From an uncultured Lachnospiraceae bacterium (GTDB taxonomy: Bacteria > Bacillota > Clostridia > Lachnospirales > Lachnospiraceae), in assembly GCA_900554925.1 (NCBI GenBank), contig USJG01000101.1, positions 1 to 8,271 on the forward strand: DNA of 8,271 nt, written 5' to 3'. The translations under genes and the position numbers were made by a program. The first letter of the stretch is position 1. Every line of letters starts with the position of its first letter. Below are positions 1 to 5,715 of this stretch, piece after piece. The notes beneath the pieces were generated by a model. That model was not told the DNA's origin. It saw nothing but the letters and a program-made list of their open reading frames with translations, and did not search any database.

Positions 1-3
1 CTA

Positions 4-45
4 TTATACAGCCTTATATGTCCCATAAAACTCCCTCAAAGGCAT
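4..45 (-). CDS. Possible 13-residue leader peptide or mini-ORF
   Basis: An ATG at 45-43 opens 13 codons (MPLREFYGTYKAV) and ends with TAA, immediately followed by TAG in the same frame. A strong Shine-Dalgarno run (GGGAGGAGG) lies about five bases upstream, as good as those of the real genes in this window. A plausible promoter and a stem-loop precede it in the same direction. I do not recognise the peptide, and it lacks the runs of one amino acid typical of attenuator leaders. It could be a leader peptide for a gene beyond the left edge, a genuine microprotein, or a chance ORF behind a purine-rich tract. The good SD, tandem stops and promoter context favour translation, but the length is too short for coding statistics. 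Confidence 0.3.
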   Translation of the reverse strand: MPLREFYGTYKAV

Positions 46-116
46 CTTCCTCCTCCCTTTTCCTGTTTTGCTTTGGATGTTTGGCTGAAAATGCCGGATA
101 TGCAAAGCAGATATTT

Positions 117-137
117 CGCTGTATCAGAACTACAGCG
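117..137. repeat. Perfect 7-bp inverted repeat (stem-loop or operator)
   Basis: CGCTGTA at 117-123 and TACAGCG at 131-137 are perfect inverted copies separated by seven bases. On the minus strand the structure begins about nine bases after the predicted transcription start, so it would form a stem at the 5' end of that RNA. No T-run follows on either strand, so it is not an intrinsic terminator. It could stabilise the RNA 5' end or be a binding site for a dimeric regulator just downstream of the promoter. The symmetry is seen; the role is inference. Confidence 0.5.
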
Positions 138-152
138 CAGATTTACTCTACT

Positions 153-181
153 AATGTAACATATCCTTTTTTCTTTGGCAA
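153..181 (-). promoter_or_regulatory. Predicted sigma-A promoter with extended -10
   Basis: On the minus strand, TTGCCA (181-176) is followed after exactly 17 bases by TACATT (158-153). A TGT directly before the -10 box fits the TGn extended -10 pattern. Transcription would start near 146 and run left out of the window, through the 117-137 stem-loop and the 13-codon ORF. The promoter lies just past the terminator at 205-233, which supports a boundary between transcription units here. The -10 box matches four of six consensus bases, so the call is moderate. Confidence 0.5.
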
Positions 182-204
182 GAAAAAGAACTTTTAAAAG
201 ACTA

Positions 205-233
205 AAAGCCCAGGTAAAAATTGCCCGGGCTTT
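205..233 (-). terminator. Intrinsic terminator of the rimO-pgsA-cinA-membrane protein unit
   Basis: Immediately after the TAG stop of the membrane protein gene, the minus strand reads AAAGCCCGGG, a nine-base AT-rich loop, then CCTGGGCTTT. This forms a 10-bp stem with one G-U pair. It is followed by TAGTCTTTT, a short interrupted U-tract. Its position directly at the stop codon, together with the new promoter just beyond it, makes it the likely end of the unit that begins with rimO. The plus-strand reading also folds, but no gene reads toward it from the left. Confidence 0.8.
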
Positions 234-1103
234 CTAAAATTTCCTCTGATACTTCTGGTAATCCGGATAAGTTACAGTTACCCAGCCATAATAGTAGTTA
301 AATCCCACTTCCATGCCAAGGGGCGTGTAAAAAATAATCAGACTATCCTCCGAGGTAAGCATCTCGGTAATATCCTGGTCAGAGTAATAGTAAAGAGACT
401 CTATTTCACCGTTCTGCTCTTCACATCTTTTTCTGAAATCAATGGAGAACTCATCGTCAATATTAAGAAGCTGGGAATTGGTAAGCGCCATTTTGCTATT
501 CATATCTATATTGGAAGAAATAACATAGCTTTCATAAAATTCACCGTTAAGATAACCATATTCCACATACGCAATACTGAGGATCTCCTCATCCATATAC
601 GTCACATAGCCTTTGGCCTCAAAAGTAAATTCATCGCTCTCCGATAGCCATTCTGATACCGAGTACAAATAGTTTTCTATTTCCGCCAGTTCTTTCTGCG
701 CCGCACTATTAACGCCTGTCAAATCATTTTCTTCGCTATAGAATACCGGATAAACTATATTGAGCAAAATGTTTTCATTTTCTCCTAAAACTTTATCGCG
801 GGTTTCAAATTCTGCCCAGTATGATAAATTTTCCCCAATTTCATCATGAAATTCATAATATTCGGAGTCATCATAATCATAGCCATAATCATAATCATAA
901 CCATAATCATTTTCATTGTAATCGTAATCCTCATGGGCATGATCATTGGCCTGCTGATAGCTTTCGTATATATCACTAGCTGCCCGGATCCTCCCAGCCA
1001 ACTGAAACACTCCTATAAAAAGAGATACAAGCAATACGATTGCTGCTGCGGCGCTGCCGCAGATTATTGCTGCGATTTTTCCGGCACTCCATTTTCCTTT
1101 CAT
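234..1103 (-). CDS. Single-pass membrane protein, acidic-tyrosine linker and possible RsiV-like (DUF3298) domain
   Basis: A predicted 289-residue membrane-anchored protein. A short basic N-terminus (KGKWSAGK) precedes one hydrophobic segment at about residues 10-36, so the bulk should lie outside the cell. Residues about 58-85 form a linker made mostly of Asp, Glu, Tyr and Gly in DY/GYDY repeats. The remainder resembles the extracellular part of RsiV-type proteins: a PVF...GVN segment as in DUF4163, and a C-terminal IIFYTPLGMEVGF...YGWVTVTYPDY segment as in DUF3298. That assignment is by pattern memory and tentative. There is no cytoplasmic anti-sigma domain and no sigma factor gene nearby, so an anti-sigma role is not supported. 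The ATG at 1103 is chosen because AAAAGGAG lies seven bases upstream; an in-frame ATG at 1142 lacks a ribosome binding site. It follows cinA after 42 bases with no terminator, so it is probably co-transcribed and last in the operon. Confidence 0.8.
   Translation of the reverse strand: MKGKWSAGKIAAIICGSAAAAIVLLVSLFIGVFQLAGRIRAASDIYESYQQANDHAHEDYDYNENDYGYDYDYGYDYDDSEYYEFHDEIGENLSYWAEFETRDKVLGENENILLNIVYPVFYSEENDLTGVNSAAQKELAEIENYLYSVSEWLSESDEFTFEAKGYVTYMDEEILSIAYVEYGYLNGEFYESYVISSNIDMNSKMALTNSQLLNIDDEFSIDFRKRCEEQNGEIESLYYYSDQDITEMLTSEDSLIIFYTPLGMEVGFNYYYGWVTVTYPDYQKYQRKF
867..932 (-). repeat. Hexanucleotide-like tandem repeat encoding an Asp-Tyr-rich linker
   Basis: Within the membrane protein gene the coding strand is built from repeated TATGAT/TATGGC/TATGAC-type six-base units (plus strand: tcataa/ccataa blocks). 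They encode alternating Asp-Tyr and Gly-Tyr pairs at about residues 58-79. Most units preserve the reading frame with small third-position changes. The array is imperfect, which suggests past expansion by slippage followed by drift. Length changes in steps of six bases would add or remove two residues without a frameshift. Confidence 0.7.
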
Positions 1104-1110
1104 GGCATTT

Positions 1111-1118
1111 CTCCTTTT
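1111..1118 (-). promoter_or_regulatory. Ribosome binding site deciding the membrane protein start
   Basis: AAAAGGAG on the minus strand sits seven bases before the ATG at 1103-1101. The upstream in-frame ATG at 1142-1140 is preceded by CTTTGAACA, with no SD match, and lies only three bases after the cinA stop. The 289-residue start is therefore preferred over the 302-residue one. Confidence 0.8.
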
Positions 1119-1145
1119 ATCTGCTTTCCACTGCCGCCCCATTGT

Positions 1146-1622
1146 TCAAAGACAGCTATAAAGAAGCTCCAGCGCCGCCCTGGCAGTCTGCTTTCTTATT
1201 TCCAGTCGGCTTCCCTTAAAATGATTTTCCGTCACCAGAAGTTTTCCCTTCACGCTGCATCCAATATATACAAGTCCTACCGGTTTTTCAGGTGTGCCTC
1301 CATCTGGTCCGGCAATCCCGGTAACTGCAACCGCCGCTTCTGCTCCTGATGCCCTGGCTGCTCCCCTTACCATCTGCTCTGCCACCTGCCTGCTGACCGC
1401 GCCATAAGTGCGCAAAACCTCCTCTTCCACACCAAGCAGTTTATGCTTGGAGGAATTTGCATAGGTTACGTAGCTTTCATTAAGCACTTCCGACACGCCT
1501 GCAACATTTACCAGCGCAGAGGCGATCATTCCGCCGGTGCAGGATTCCGCACAGGCCACATGAAAGCCCTTTTCCTTTAATTTAAAAACCACTTTTTCTT
1601 CTATGGAACTATTCTGCGTCAT
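1146..1622 (-). CDS. pncC: CinA C-terminal domain protein, nicotinamide-nucleotide amidohydrolase (PncC type)
   Basis: The 158-residue product is a stand-alone CinA C-terminal domain. Characterised family members deamidate nicotinamide mononucleotide to nicotinate mononucleotide in the cytoplasm, feeding the pyridine nucleotide salvage cycle. Visible signatures are ESCTGG at residues 26-31, which carries the family's catalytic serine, the YVTYANSSKHKLLGV segment at 51-65, and TGIAGPDGGTPEKPVG at 101-116. The length matches the single-domain PncC of E. coli (about 165 residues). The N-terminal molybdopterin-binding-like domain of full-length CinA (about 410 residues) is absent, with no remnant upstream because pgsA ends one base before this start codon. 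The ATG has only a weak SD (AAAGAAAA within the pgsA 3' end), so translational coupling to pgsA is likely. No recA follows, although cinA and recA are neighbours in many Bacillota. The family call is secure; the exact activity is inferred from the family. Confidence 0.92.
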   Translation of the reverse strand: MTQNSSIEEKVVFKLKEKGFHVACAESCTGGMIASALVNVAGVSEVLNESYVTYANSSKHKLLGVEEEVLRTYGAVSRQVAEQMVRGAARASGAEAAVAVTGIAGPDGGTPEKPVGLVYIGCSVKGKLLVTENHFKGSRLEIRKQTARAALELLYSCL

Positions 1623-1623
1623 A

Positions 1624-2157
1624 TTATTTGTTTTCTTTCATTACATCTTTATTTTTAATCAGATAATCCACCAGCGACACCACTGTTAAGATAACCGCGA
1701 TCCACAGCACGATCTGTGTAACCAGACGAAGCACTTCAATATCTGCAATCAGCAGACACACCGCAACCATCTGGAAAGTGGTCTTAAACTTTCCCCAATA
1801 GCTGGCTGCGATCACTACCCCATTATCGGCGGCAACCAGACGAAATCCACTGATAATAAATTCTCTGGCAATTATGATTATAACCATCCATGACGGTATT
1901 TTATTCAATTCTATCAGGCAGATCAGGGCTGAACAGACCAGCAGCTTATCCGCAAGAGGGTCCATAAATTTGCCAAAATTAGTGACCAGATTGTACTTAC
2001 GGGCAATCTTCCCATCTAATAAATCTGTCAGACTGGCAATGATAAATATGGCAAGTGCGATCCACTTATCGTAAGATGTGATTGGCACCAGCAGAAAAAC
2101 GATAAAAAATGGAATTAATATCACTCGAAATATAGTAAGTTTATTTGGTAAATTCAT
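1624..2157 (-). CDS. pgsA: CDP-diacylglycerol--glycerol-3-phosphate 3-phosphatidyltransferase
   Basis: An integral membrane enzyme that joins CDP-diacylglycerol and sn-glycerol 3-phosphate to give phosphatidylglycerophosphate and CMP, the committed step to phosphatidylglycerol and cardiolipin. The CDP-alcohol phosphotransferase motif D-x2-D-G-x2-A-R-x8-G-x3-D-x3-D is complete: Asp45, Asp48, Gly49, Ala52, Arg53, Gly62, Asp66 and Asp70. These aspartates bind the metal ions and nucleotide in solved homologues. Several hydrophobic helices surround it (about 8-27, 31-46, 87-101, 128-142 and 147-167). The N-terminus MNLPNKLTIFRVILIP is typical of PgsA, and 177 residues is the usual length. GGAGGA lies just before the ATG, inside the last codons of rimO, and only one base separates the rimO stop from this ATG. 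Other CDP-alcohol transferases share the motif, but length, N-terminus and context favour PgsA. Confidence 0.95.
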   Translation of the reverse strand: MNLPNKLTIFRVILIPFFIVFLLVPITSYDKWIALAIFIIASLTDLLDGKIARKYNLVTNFGKFMDPLADKLLVCSALICLIELNKIPSWMVIIIIAREFIISGFRLVAADNGVVIAASYWGKFKTTFQMVAVCLLIADIEVLRLVTQIVLWIAVILTVVSLVDYLIKNKDVMKENK

Positions 2158-2158
2158 T

Positions 2159-3505
2159 TTATTCCTCCATTCCTGCCTGATCGGCAGCTATTTCCCCTAA
2201 TAAGTCATACTCATTGGAACCGGTTACGACTACCTCTATAAAATCACCGCTTAAAAGCTGTCTGTCAGTATTCACGAACAAATAACCATCTACACCGGGG
2301 GCATCCTTGTAGGTACGCGCCACATAGGCGTCCTCATCCGCTATCTTGCCCTCGATCATTACCTCTAACCTTCTGCCTGTCATCTGCCCTGCCGCCTCAA
2401 ATGCAATTTCCTGCTGCAGCTCCATGATTTCCTCGCGGCGTTTTTCCTTGATTTCTTCCTCCACCTGATCTGCCATTTCTGCCGCAGGTGTATCTTCTTC
2501 CGCCGAATAAGTAAACACGCCCAATCTGTCAAATTCCATTTCATCCACAAATGCCATGGTCTCTTCATGATTGTCCTGCGTTTCCCCCGGAAAACCGGCA
2601 ATCAGCGTAGTGCGGATGCAAATATCCGGTATCTCCTGCCGCAGTCTTTTAATCATGGATTTTATCTGGGCTGTATTGGTTTTTCTGCCCATGCGCTTTA
2701 AAATGTGGTCACAGCCGCTTTGTACCGGAATGTCCAGATAATTACAGATTTTATCTTCTTTCCTGATTACCTGGATCAATTCTTCGGTAATCTCCTCCGG
2801 ATAACAGTATAAAATGCGGATCCATTTAAGCTCCTCTATCTTACAAAGCTCTTCAAGCAGCTTTGGAAGAGCCTTTTCTCCATACAGATCCGTTCCGTAA
2901 AGCGTAGTTTCCTGCGCCACAAGTATCAGCTCCCTGACGCCACCCTTTGCCAGTTCTTTTGCTTCCTTAAGCAGATCCTCCATGGGAATGCTCCGGTAAT
3001 TTCCTCTTACCTTTGGAATAATACAATAAGTACAATGCTTATTGCAGCCCTCGGCTATTTTCAGATAAGCATAGTGGCCTCCAGTGGTAACTACACGCTT
3101 TTTCCCTCCTACTGGTGCTTTATCCAAAGCTTCCATGTGATTTTCCGGTGTTCCTTCCAGAACTTCTTCCAGAGTCTGTACAATGCTCATGATAGCTGTA
3201 GTCCCAATAATGGCATCTACCTCAGGAATTTCTTCCTGTATTTCATCTTTGTATCGCTGTGCCAGACATCCGGTTACGATCAGTGCCCTGACTTTGCCAT
3301 TTTTCTTAAGCTCTGCCATTTCAAGAATGGTATTAATGCTCTCTTCCTTGGCATCATTAATAAAGCAACAGGTATTTACCACCACCGCGTCTGCCAAAGC
3401 TTCATCGTCAGTAAAGCAGTATCCCTTTTCTGCCAGCATCCCCAGCATTACCTCTGAATCCACCAGATTTTTATCACATCCCAGTGAAATAAACAGTATA
3501 TTCAT
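2159..3505 (-). CDS. rimO: Ribosomal protein S12 (Asp) methylthiotransferase RimO
   Basis: A radical SAM enzyme that adds a methylthio group to the beta carbon of a conserved aspartate of ribosomal protein S12 near the decoding centre. The N-terminal UPF0004 domain carries three cysteines for the auxiliary iron-sulfur cluster: Cys10 in SLGCDKNLVDSE, Cys46 in NTCCF and Cys80 in VTGC. The radical SAM motif is GCNKHCTYC, with Cys154, Cys158 and Cys161. A TRAM domain covers about residues 375-440. SLGCxKNxVDSE is characteristic of RimO, whereas the tRNA enzyme MiaB has a GCQMN-type sequence at that point. The ATG at 3505 gives 448 residues, near the usual length of about 440, and has GAGG nine bases upstream. 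An in-frame TTG five codons earlier overlaps that SD and is rejected. It heads a tight group with pgsA and cinA and follows rpoZ after a hairpin. Confidence 0.96.
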   Translation of the reverse strand: MNILFISLGCDKNLVDSEVMLGMLAEKGYCFTDDEALADAVVVNTCCFINDAKEESINTILEMAELKKNGKVRALIVTGCLAQRYKDEIQEEIPEVDAIIGTTAIMSIVQTLEEVLEGTPENHMEALDKAPVGGKKRVVTTGGHYAYLKIAEGCNKHCTYCIIPKVRGNYRSIPMEDLLKEAKELAKGGVRELILVAQETTLYGTDLYGEKALPKLLEELCKIEELKWIRILYCYPEEITEELIQVIRKEDKICNYLDIPVQSGCDHILKRMGRKTNTAQIKSMIKRLRQEIPDICIRTTLIAGFPGETQDNHEETMAFVDEMEFDRLGVFTYSAEEDTPAAEMADQVEEEIKEKRREEIMELQQEIAFEAAGQMTGRRLEVMIEGKIADEDAYVARTYKDAPGVDGYLFVNTDRQLLSGDFIEVVVTGSNEYDLLGEIAADQAGMEE

Positions 3506-3514
3506 GCTTCTATA

Positions 3515-3518
3515 CCTC
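3515..3518 (-). promoter_or_regulatory. Ribosome binding site deciding the rimO start
   Basis: GAGG on the minus strand lies nine bases before the ATG at 3505-3503. The competing in-frame TTG at 3520-3518 overlaps this SD and has only hairpin sequence upstream of it, so initiation at the ATG is favoured. The SD sits only four bases after the strong hairpin at 3523-3551, so that structure could influence its accessibility. Confidence 0.6.
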
Positions 3519-3522
3519 AAGA

Positions 3523-3551
3523 AACGCTGCCACGCTCTGCGTGACAGCGTT
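3523..3551 (-). terminator. Strong hairpin between rpoZ and rimO, possible partial terminator
   Basis: On the minus strand AACGCTGTCACGC, loop AGA, GCGTGGCAGCGTT forms a 13-bp stem with a single G-U pair. It is followed by UUUCUU when the end of the stem is included. The same position is a C-A mismatch in the plus-strand RNA, so the fold favours minus-strand transcripts. It lies 35 bases after the rpoZ stop and just before the rimO SD. I see no clear promoter between it and rimO, so complete termination would leave rimO unexpressed. Partial termination or an RNA processing and stability element is more likely. Confidence 0.6.
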
Positions 3552-3586
3552 ATTCTTTACAATCAGATTCCTTTTAAAGGTCTTAT

Positions 3587-3823
3587 TTATTCCTCATCAT
3601 CGGAAAGAATCTTGATCTTTCCCTGATTCAATTCCTCCACAGCAATGGAAAGAGGCTTTGCTCCTTTGGCACTTACCAGCGGTTCTTCTCCTGCGATAAT
3701 CTGTCTTGCTCTCTTGGAGGTTGCCATAACGATAGAATATCTGCTGTTAACAACAGGCGCTTCTCCGGGTTCAACCTCACTGTTTACTACTTTCATTAAA
3801 TCTGAATAAGATGGATGTAACAT
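3587..3823 (-). CDS. rpoZ: DNA-directed RNA polymerase omega subunit
   Basis: The 78-residue omega subunit wraps the C-terminal tail of beta-prime and helps RNA polymerase assembly and stability. The family signature RYSIVMATSKRARQI is at residues 28-42 and KPLSIAVEEL at 56-65. The N-terminal MLHPSYSDLM segment and the acidic tail (SDDEE) are typical of clostridial omegas. AAAGGAG lies five bases before the ATG. The gene follows gmk by 24 bases, the same order as in Bacillus (gmk then rpoZ), which supports the call for such a short protein. It is read from the yicC promoter or from inside the operon; a hairpin follows 35 bases downstream. The ppGpp-binding MAR sequence of proteobacterial omegas is not seen at the N-terminus. 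Confidence 0.95.
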   Translation of the reverse strand: MLHPSYSDLMKVVNSEVEPGEAPVVNSRYSIVMATSKRARQIIAGEEPLVSAKGAKPLSIAVEELNQGKIKILSDDEE

Positions 3824-3847
3824 TTTTTCTCCTTTCCTTCGGAAGCA

Positions 3848-4471
3848 TTAAATTAATTCTTCCAGTTCCTTTCTTATATTATCAATCAGCTCCTCATTTC
3901 TATTGGGAGTAAAATGCGCTGCCTGTATAATGGAGTGCATCTGCATCACACATTCCTCAAGTTTATCGTTGATCACGATAAAATCATACTGCTCAATGCC
4001 TTCCGCTTCCTCCGCGGCACGTTTCAGCCGCTTTTCAATAACCGCCACGCTCTCCGTTCCTCTGCTCTCAAGACGCTTTTTAAGCTCCGCCACATCAGGA
4101 GGCATTACAAACATTAAAAGTGCTGTAGGAAACTTTTCTTTTACCTTCAGTGCACCCTGGATTTCAATTTCCAGGATCACATCCTTGCCTTTTTCAAGCT
4201 GCTTCTCCACGTAATCTCTGGGTGTTCCATAATAATTATCACAGTAGCTGGCATACTCGATCAGTCCCTCCTGACTGATCTTTTCTTCGAAGGCTTCCCT
4301 GCTTACAAAAAAATACTCTTTTCCTTCTTCCTCTCCGGGCCTGGGATTTCTGGTGGTCATGGAGACTGACAGTGCATAATTATCATAAGTATGCACCAGC
4401 TGCTTCATCAGCGTCCCTTTTCCTGCACCGGAAAAGCCTGAAACTACAATCAATATTCCCTTATGCTTCAT
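3848..4471 (-). CDS. gmk: Guanylate kinase
   Basis: A cytoplasmic kinase that phosphorylates GMP to GDP with ATP, supplying GTP and dGTP. With the chosen start the protein has 207 residues, the classic length. The P-loop is GFSGAGKGT at residues 12-20. The GMP-binding segment SMTTRNPRPGEEEGKEYFFV follows, then the EIEIQGALKVKEK and lid segment RLESRGTE that carry the catalytic arginines. Starts at 4471 and 4477 are both ATG; 4471 is preferred because AGAG lies six bases upstream, while 4477 has no SD spacing. A longer TTG form at 4507 adds residues not found in the family. The start overlaps the end of remA by 11 bases, pointing to translational coupling. The yicC-remA-gmk-rpoZ order is conserved in Bacillota. 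Confidence 0.96.
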   Translation of the reverse strand: MKHKGILIVVSGFSGAGKGTLMKQLVHTYDNYALSVSMTTRNPRPGEEEGKEYFFVSREAFEEKISQEGLIEYASYCDNYYGTPRDYVEKQLEKGKDVILEIEIQGALKVKEKFPTALLMFVMPPDVAELKKRLESRGTESVAVIEKRLKRAAEEAEGIEQYDFIVINDKLEECVMQMHSIIQAAHFTPNRNEELIDNIRKELEELI

Positions 4472-4721
4472 CTTCATCTCTGCTTTCTGCCTGCGCTCTC
4501 TGTGCAATGGTTTCCGGCAAAAGTGCGGAAAGCACCAGCTGGCTGTTCTCCATTACAAGCACGGCTTTTGTTTTTCTCCCCTGTGTAGCATCAATAGCAG
4601 TTCCGGTTTCCTTTGCCTTCTGTACCAGACGTTTGACCGGTGCCGAATCCGGACTGACTATGGCAATAATCTTGCCGGAATTTACAATGTTGCCAAACCC
4701 TATATGAATCAGCTTATTCAT
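4461..4721 (-). CDS. remA: RemA/DUF370 family DNA-binding regulator
   Basis: An 86-residue member of the RemA (extracellular matrix regulatory protein A, DUF370) family. In Bacillus it forms oligomeric rings, binds DNA and activates matrix and osmoprotection genes; the target in this organism is unknown. Family segments are LIHIGFGNIVN at residues 4-14, IIAIVSPDSAPVKRL at 18-32, IDATQGRKTKAV at 43-54 and LSALLPETIAQR at 64-75. The C-terminal acidic tail (AESRDEDEA) is coded in the region overlapping gmk. Two positions that I recall as DNA-contacting arginines in Bacillus RemA appear here as Lys17 and Lys50, conservative changes. AGGGG lies eight bases before the ATG, and the gene follows yicC by 16 bases. 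In a spore-forming anaerobe the regulon may differ from that of Bacillus. Confidence 0.92.
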   Translation of the reverse strand: MNKLIHIGFGNIVNSGKIIAIVSPDSAPVKRLVQKAKETGTAIDATQGRKTKAVLVMENSQLVLSALLPETIAQRAQAESRDEDEA

Positions 4722-4737
4722 GGATCTTCCCCTGCTT

Positions 4738-5616
4738 CTATTCGATATTCTGAATCTGCTCTCTTACCTTCTCGATTTCTGTTTTTAACTCAATGGCGCG
4801 ATTGGAAATCTCAAGATCATTTGACTTGGACAAAATAGTATTTGCCTCTCTGTTCATTTCCTGGGCAATAAAGTCCAGCTTTCGTCCAATGCTTCCCCCC
4901 TTTAGAAGGGTGTCCTTTGTGGTTTCAATATGGCTCTTTAATCGAACCAGCTCTTCATCCACACAGACTCTGTCTGCAAATATGGTAACCTCCATCAGCA
5001 GCCTGTTTTCATCTATCTTGGGGTCAGCAAGAAGCTCCTTTACCTTATCCTCCAGCTTTTGCTTATATTCCGCGATAATCTGGGGAGAACGTTCTGTAAT
5101 AAACTCAACATGGGAAAGCATCCCCTCCAGCTTTTCGATCAGATCGTCGCGCAGATGCTCCCCCTCCCTGATCCTGGTTTCCACAAAGCCTTCCGCCGCA
5201 CCTTTGATCGCTTTATCAAGAAGCTGCCACAGTTTTTCTTCATCAACGGTCTGTTCTTCCATGGTAAGGATTTCAGGATACCTGGATAGACAGGAAATTC
5301 TCACATCATTATCCAGTGAAAAATCCTCCGCCATCTGATTCAGATATTTCATATACTCTGCTGCCAGTTCCTTATTATATTTCACACATACGTTGGATTC
5401 CGTAAAATCCTCATAAGTAATGAAAATATCAATTTTGCCTCTCTGAATATAATTCTTCAGTTCGCTTCTGATGGCGGCCTCAAAGAAGTTCAGCTTTTTC
5501 GGCATCTTGATATTCACATCCAGATACCTGTGATTTACGGATTTCATTTCTACTGTGATTTTGCGTTCGGACTCCTGGACTTCGCATCTGCCAAACCCCG
5601 TCATGCTTTTGATCAT
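4738..5616 (-). CDS. yicC: YicC/YloC family endoribonuclease
   Basis: A 292-residue member of the YicC family, described as endoribonucleases in E. coli and B. subtilis (YloC) and linked there to RNA turnover and stationary-phase survival. The N-terminal YicC domain begins with MIKSMTGFG and contains VEMKSVNHRYLDV at about residues 22-34 and RGKIDI at 59-64. The C-terminal DUF1732 domain ends with GGSIGRKLDFIAQEMNREANT and the helix through ELKTEIEKVREQIQNIE. Both domains and the length are complete. The ATG at 5616 has GAAGG six bases upstream and gives the canonical N-terminus. It is the first gene after a consensus-like promoter at 5686-5715 and leads remA-gmk-rpoZ. The predicted leader also carries a short overlapping ORF. 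RNA substrates are unknown here. Confidence 0.95.
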   Translation of the reverse strand: MIKSMTGFGRCEVQESERKITVEMKSVNHRYLDVNIKMPKKLNFFEAAIRSELKNYIQRGKIDIFITYEDFTESNVCVKYNKELAAEYMKYLNQMAEDFSLDNDVRISCLSRYPEILTMEEQTVDEEKLWQLLDKAIKGAAEGFVETRIREGEHLRDDLIEKLEGMLSHVEFITERSPQIIAEYKQKLEDKVKELLADPKIDENRLLMEVTIFADRVCVDEELVRLKSHIETTKDTLLKGGSIGRKLDFIAQEMNREANTILSKSNDLEISNRAIELKTEIEKVREQIQNIE

Positions 5617-5660
5617 ATTGTACCTTCTTTTCTTTTTGTATTCATTGTGGTCAAACCCAT
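5613..5660 (-). other. 15-codon upstream ORF overlapping the yicC start
   Basis: In the predicted yicC leader an ATG at 5660 opens a 15-codon frame (MGLTTMNTKRKEGTI) whose TGA overlaps the yicC ATG as ATGA. Its SD-like GGGAAG touches the ATG with no spacer, so initiation should be weak. The stop/start overlap is the geometry of translational coupling, but it could be coincidental. No homology is claimed. Confidence 0.2.
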
Positions 5661-5685
5661 CTTCCCGCTGCGCGTATTCTTACTT

Positions 5686-5715
5686 ATTATAAGATAATCA
5701 CACAGTGAAAGTCAA
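5686..5715 (-). promoter_or_regulatory. Sigma-A-type promoter of yicC-remA-gmk-rpoZ
   Basis: On the minus strand TTGACT (5715-5710) and a perfect TATAAT (5691-5686) are separated by 18 bases. Transcription would start near 5679, giving a leader of about 60 bases before yicC. No other promoter of this quality is visible on the minus strand between yicC and rpoZ, so it probably drives the whole group and possibly rimO and beyond through the weak hairpin. Confidence 0.8.

Noticed and set aside
785..976. Minus-strand 63-codon ORF rich in Met and Ile
   Set aside because: It is the alternate frame of the Asp-Tyr repeat of the membrane protein gene; repetitive DNA keeps several frames open, and no RBS supports it.
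846..1349. Plus-strand 167-codon ORF beginning with a hydrophobic Ile run
   Set aside because: It is antisense to the membrane protein and cinA genes. The Ile-rich start is the reverse reading of the repeat, with no SD and no family signature.
3183..3626. Plus-strand 147-codon ORF across the rimO-rpoZ junction
   Set aside because: It is antisense to well-identified rimO and rpoZ, passes through the hairpin, and has no recognisable domain.
4793..5338. Plus-strand 181-codon ORF opposite yicC
   Set aside because: Ser-rich composition is typical of the reverse reading of a Glu/Lys/Leu-rich gene, and yicC itself is certain.
5683..5693. CTTATTATAAG palindrome at the yicC -10 box
   Set aside because: The symmetry arises from the TATAAT hexamer and short flanking bases, so it is not evidence of an operator.
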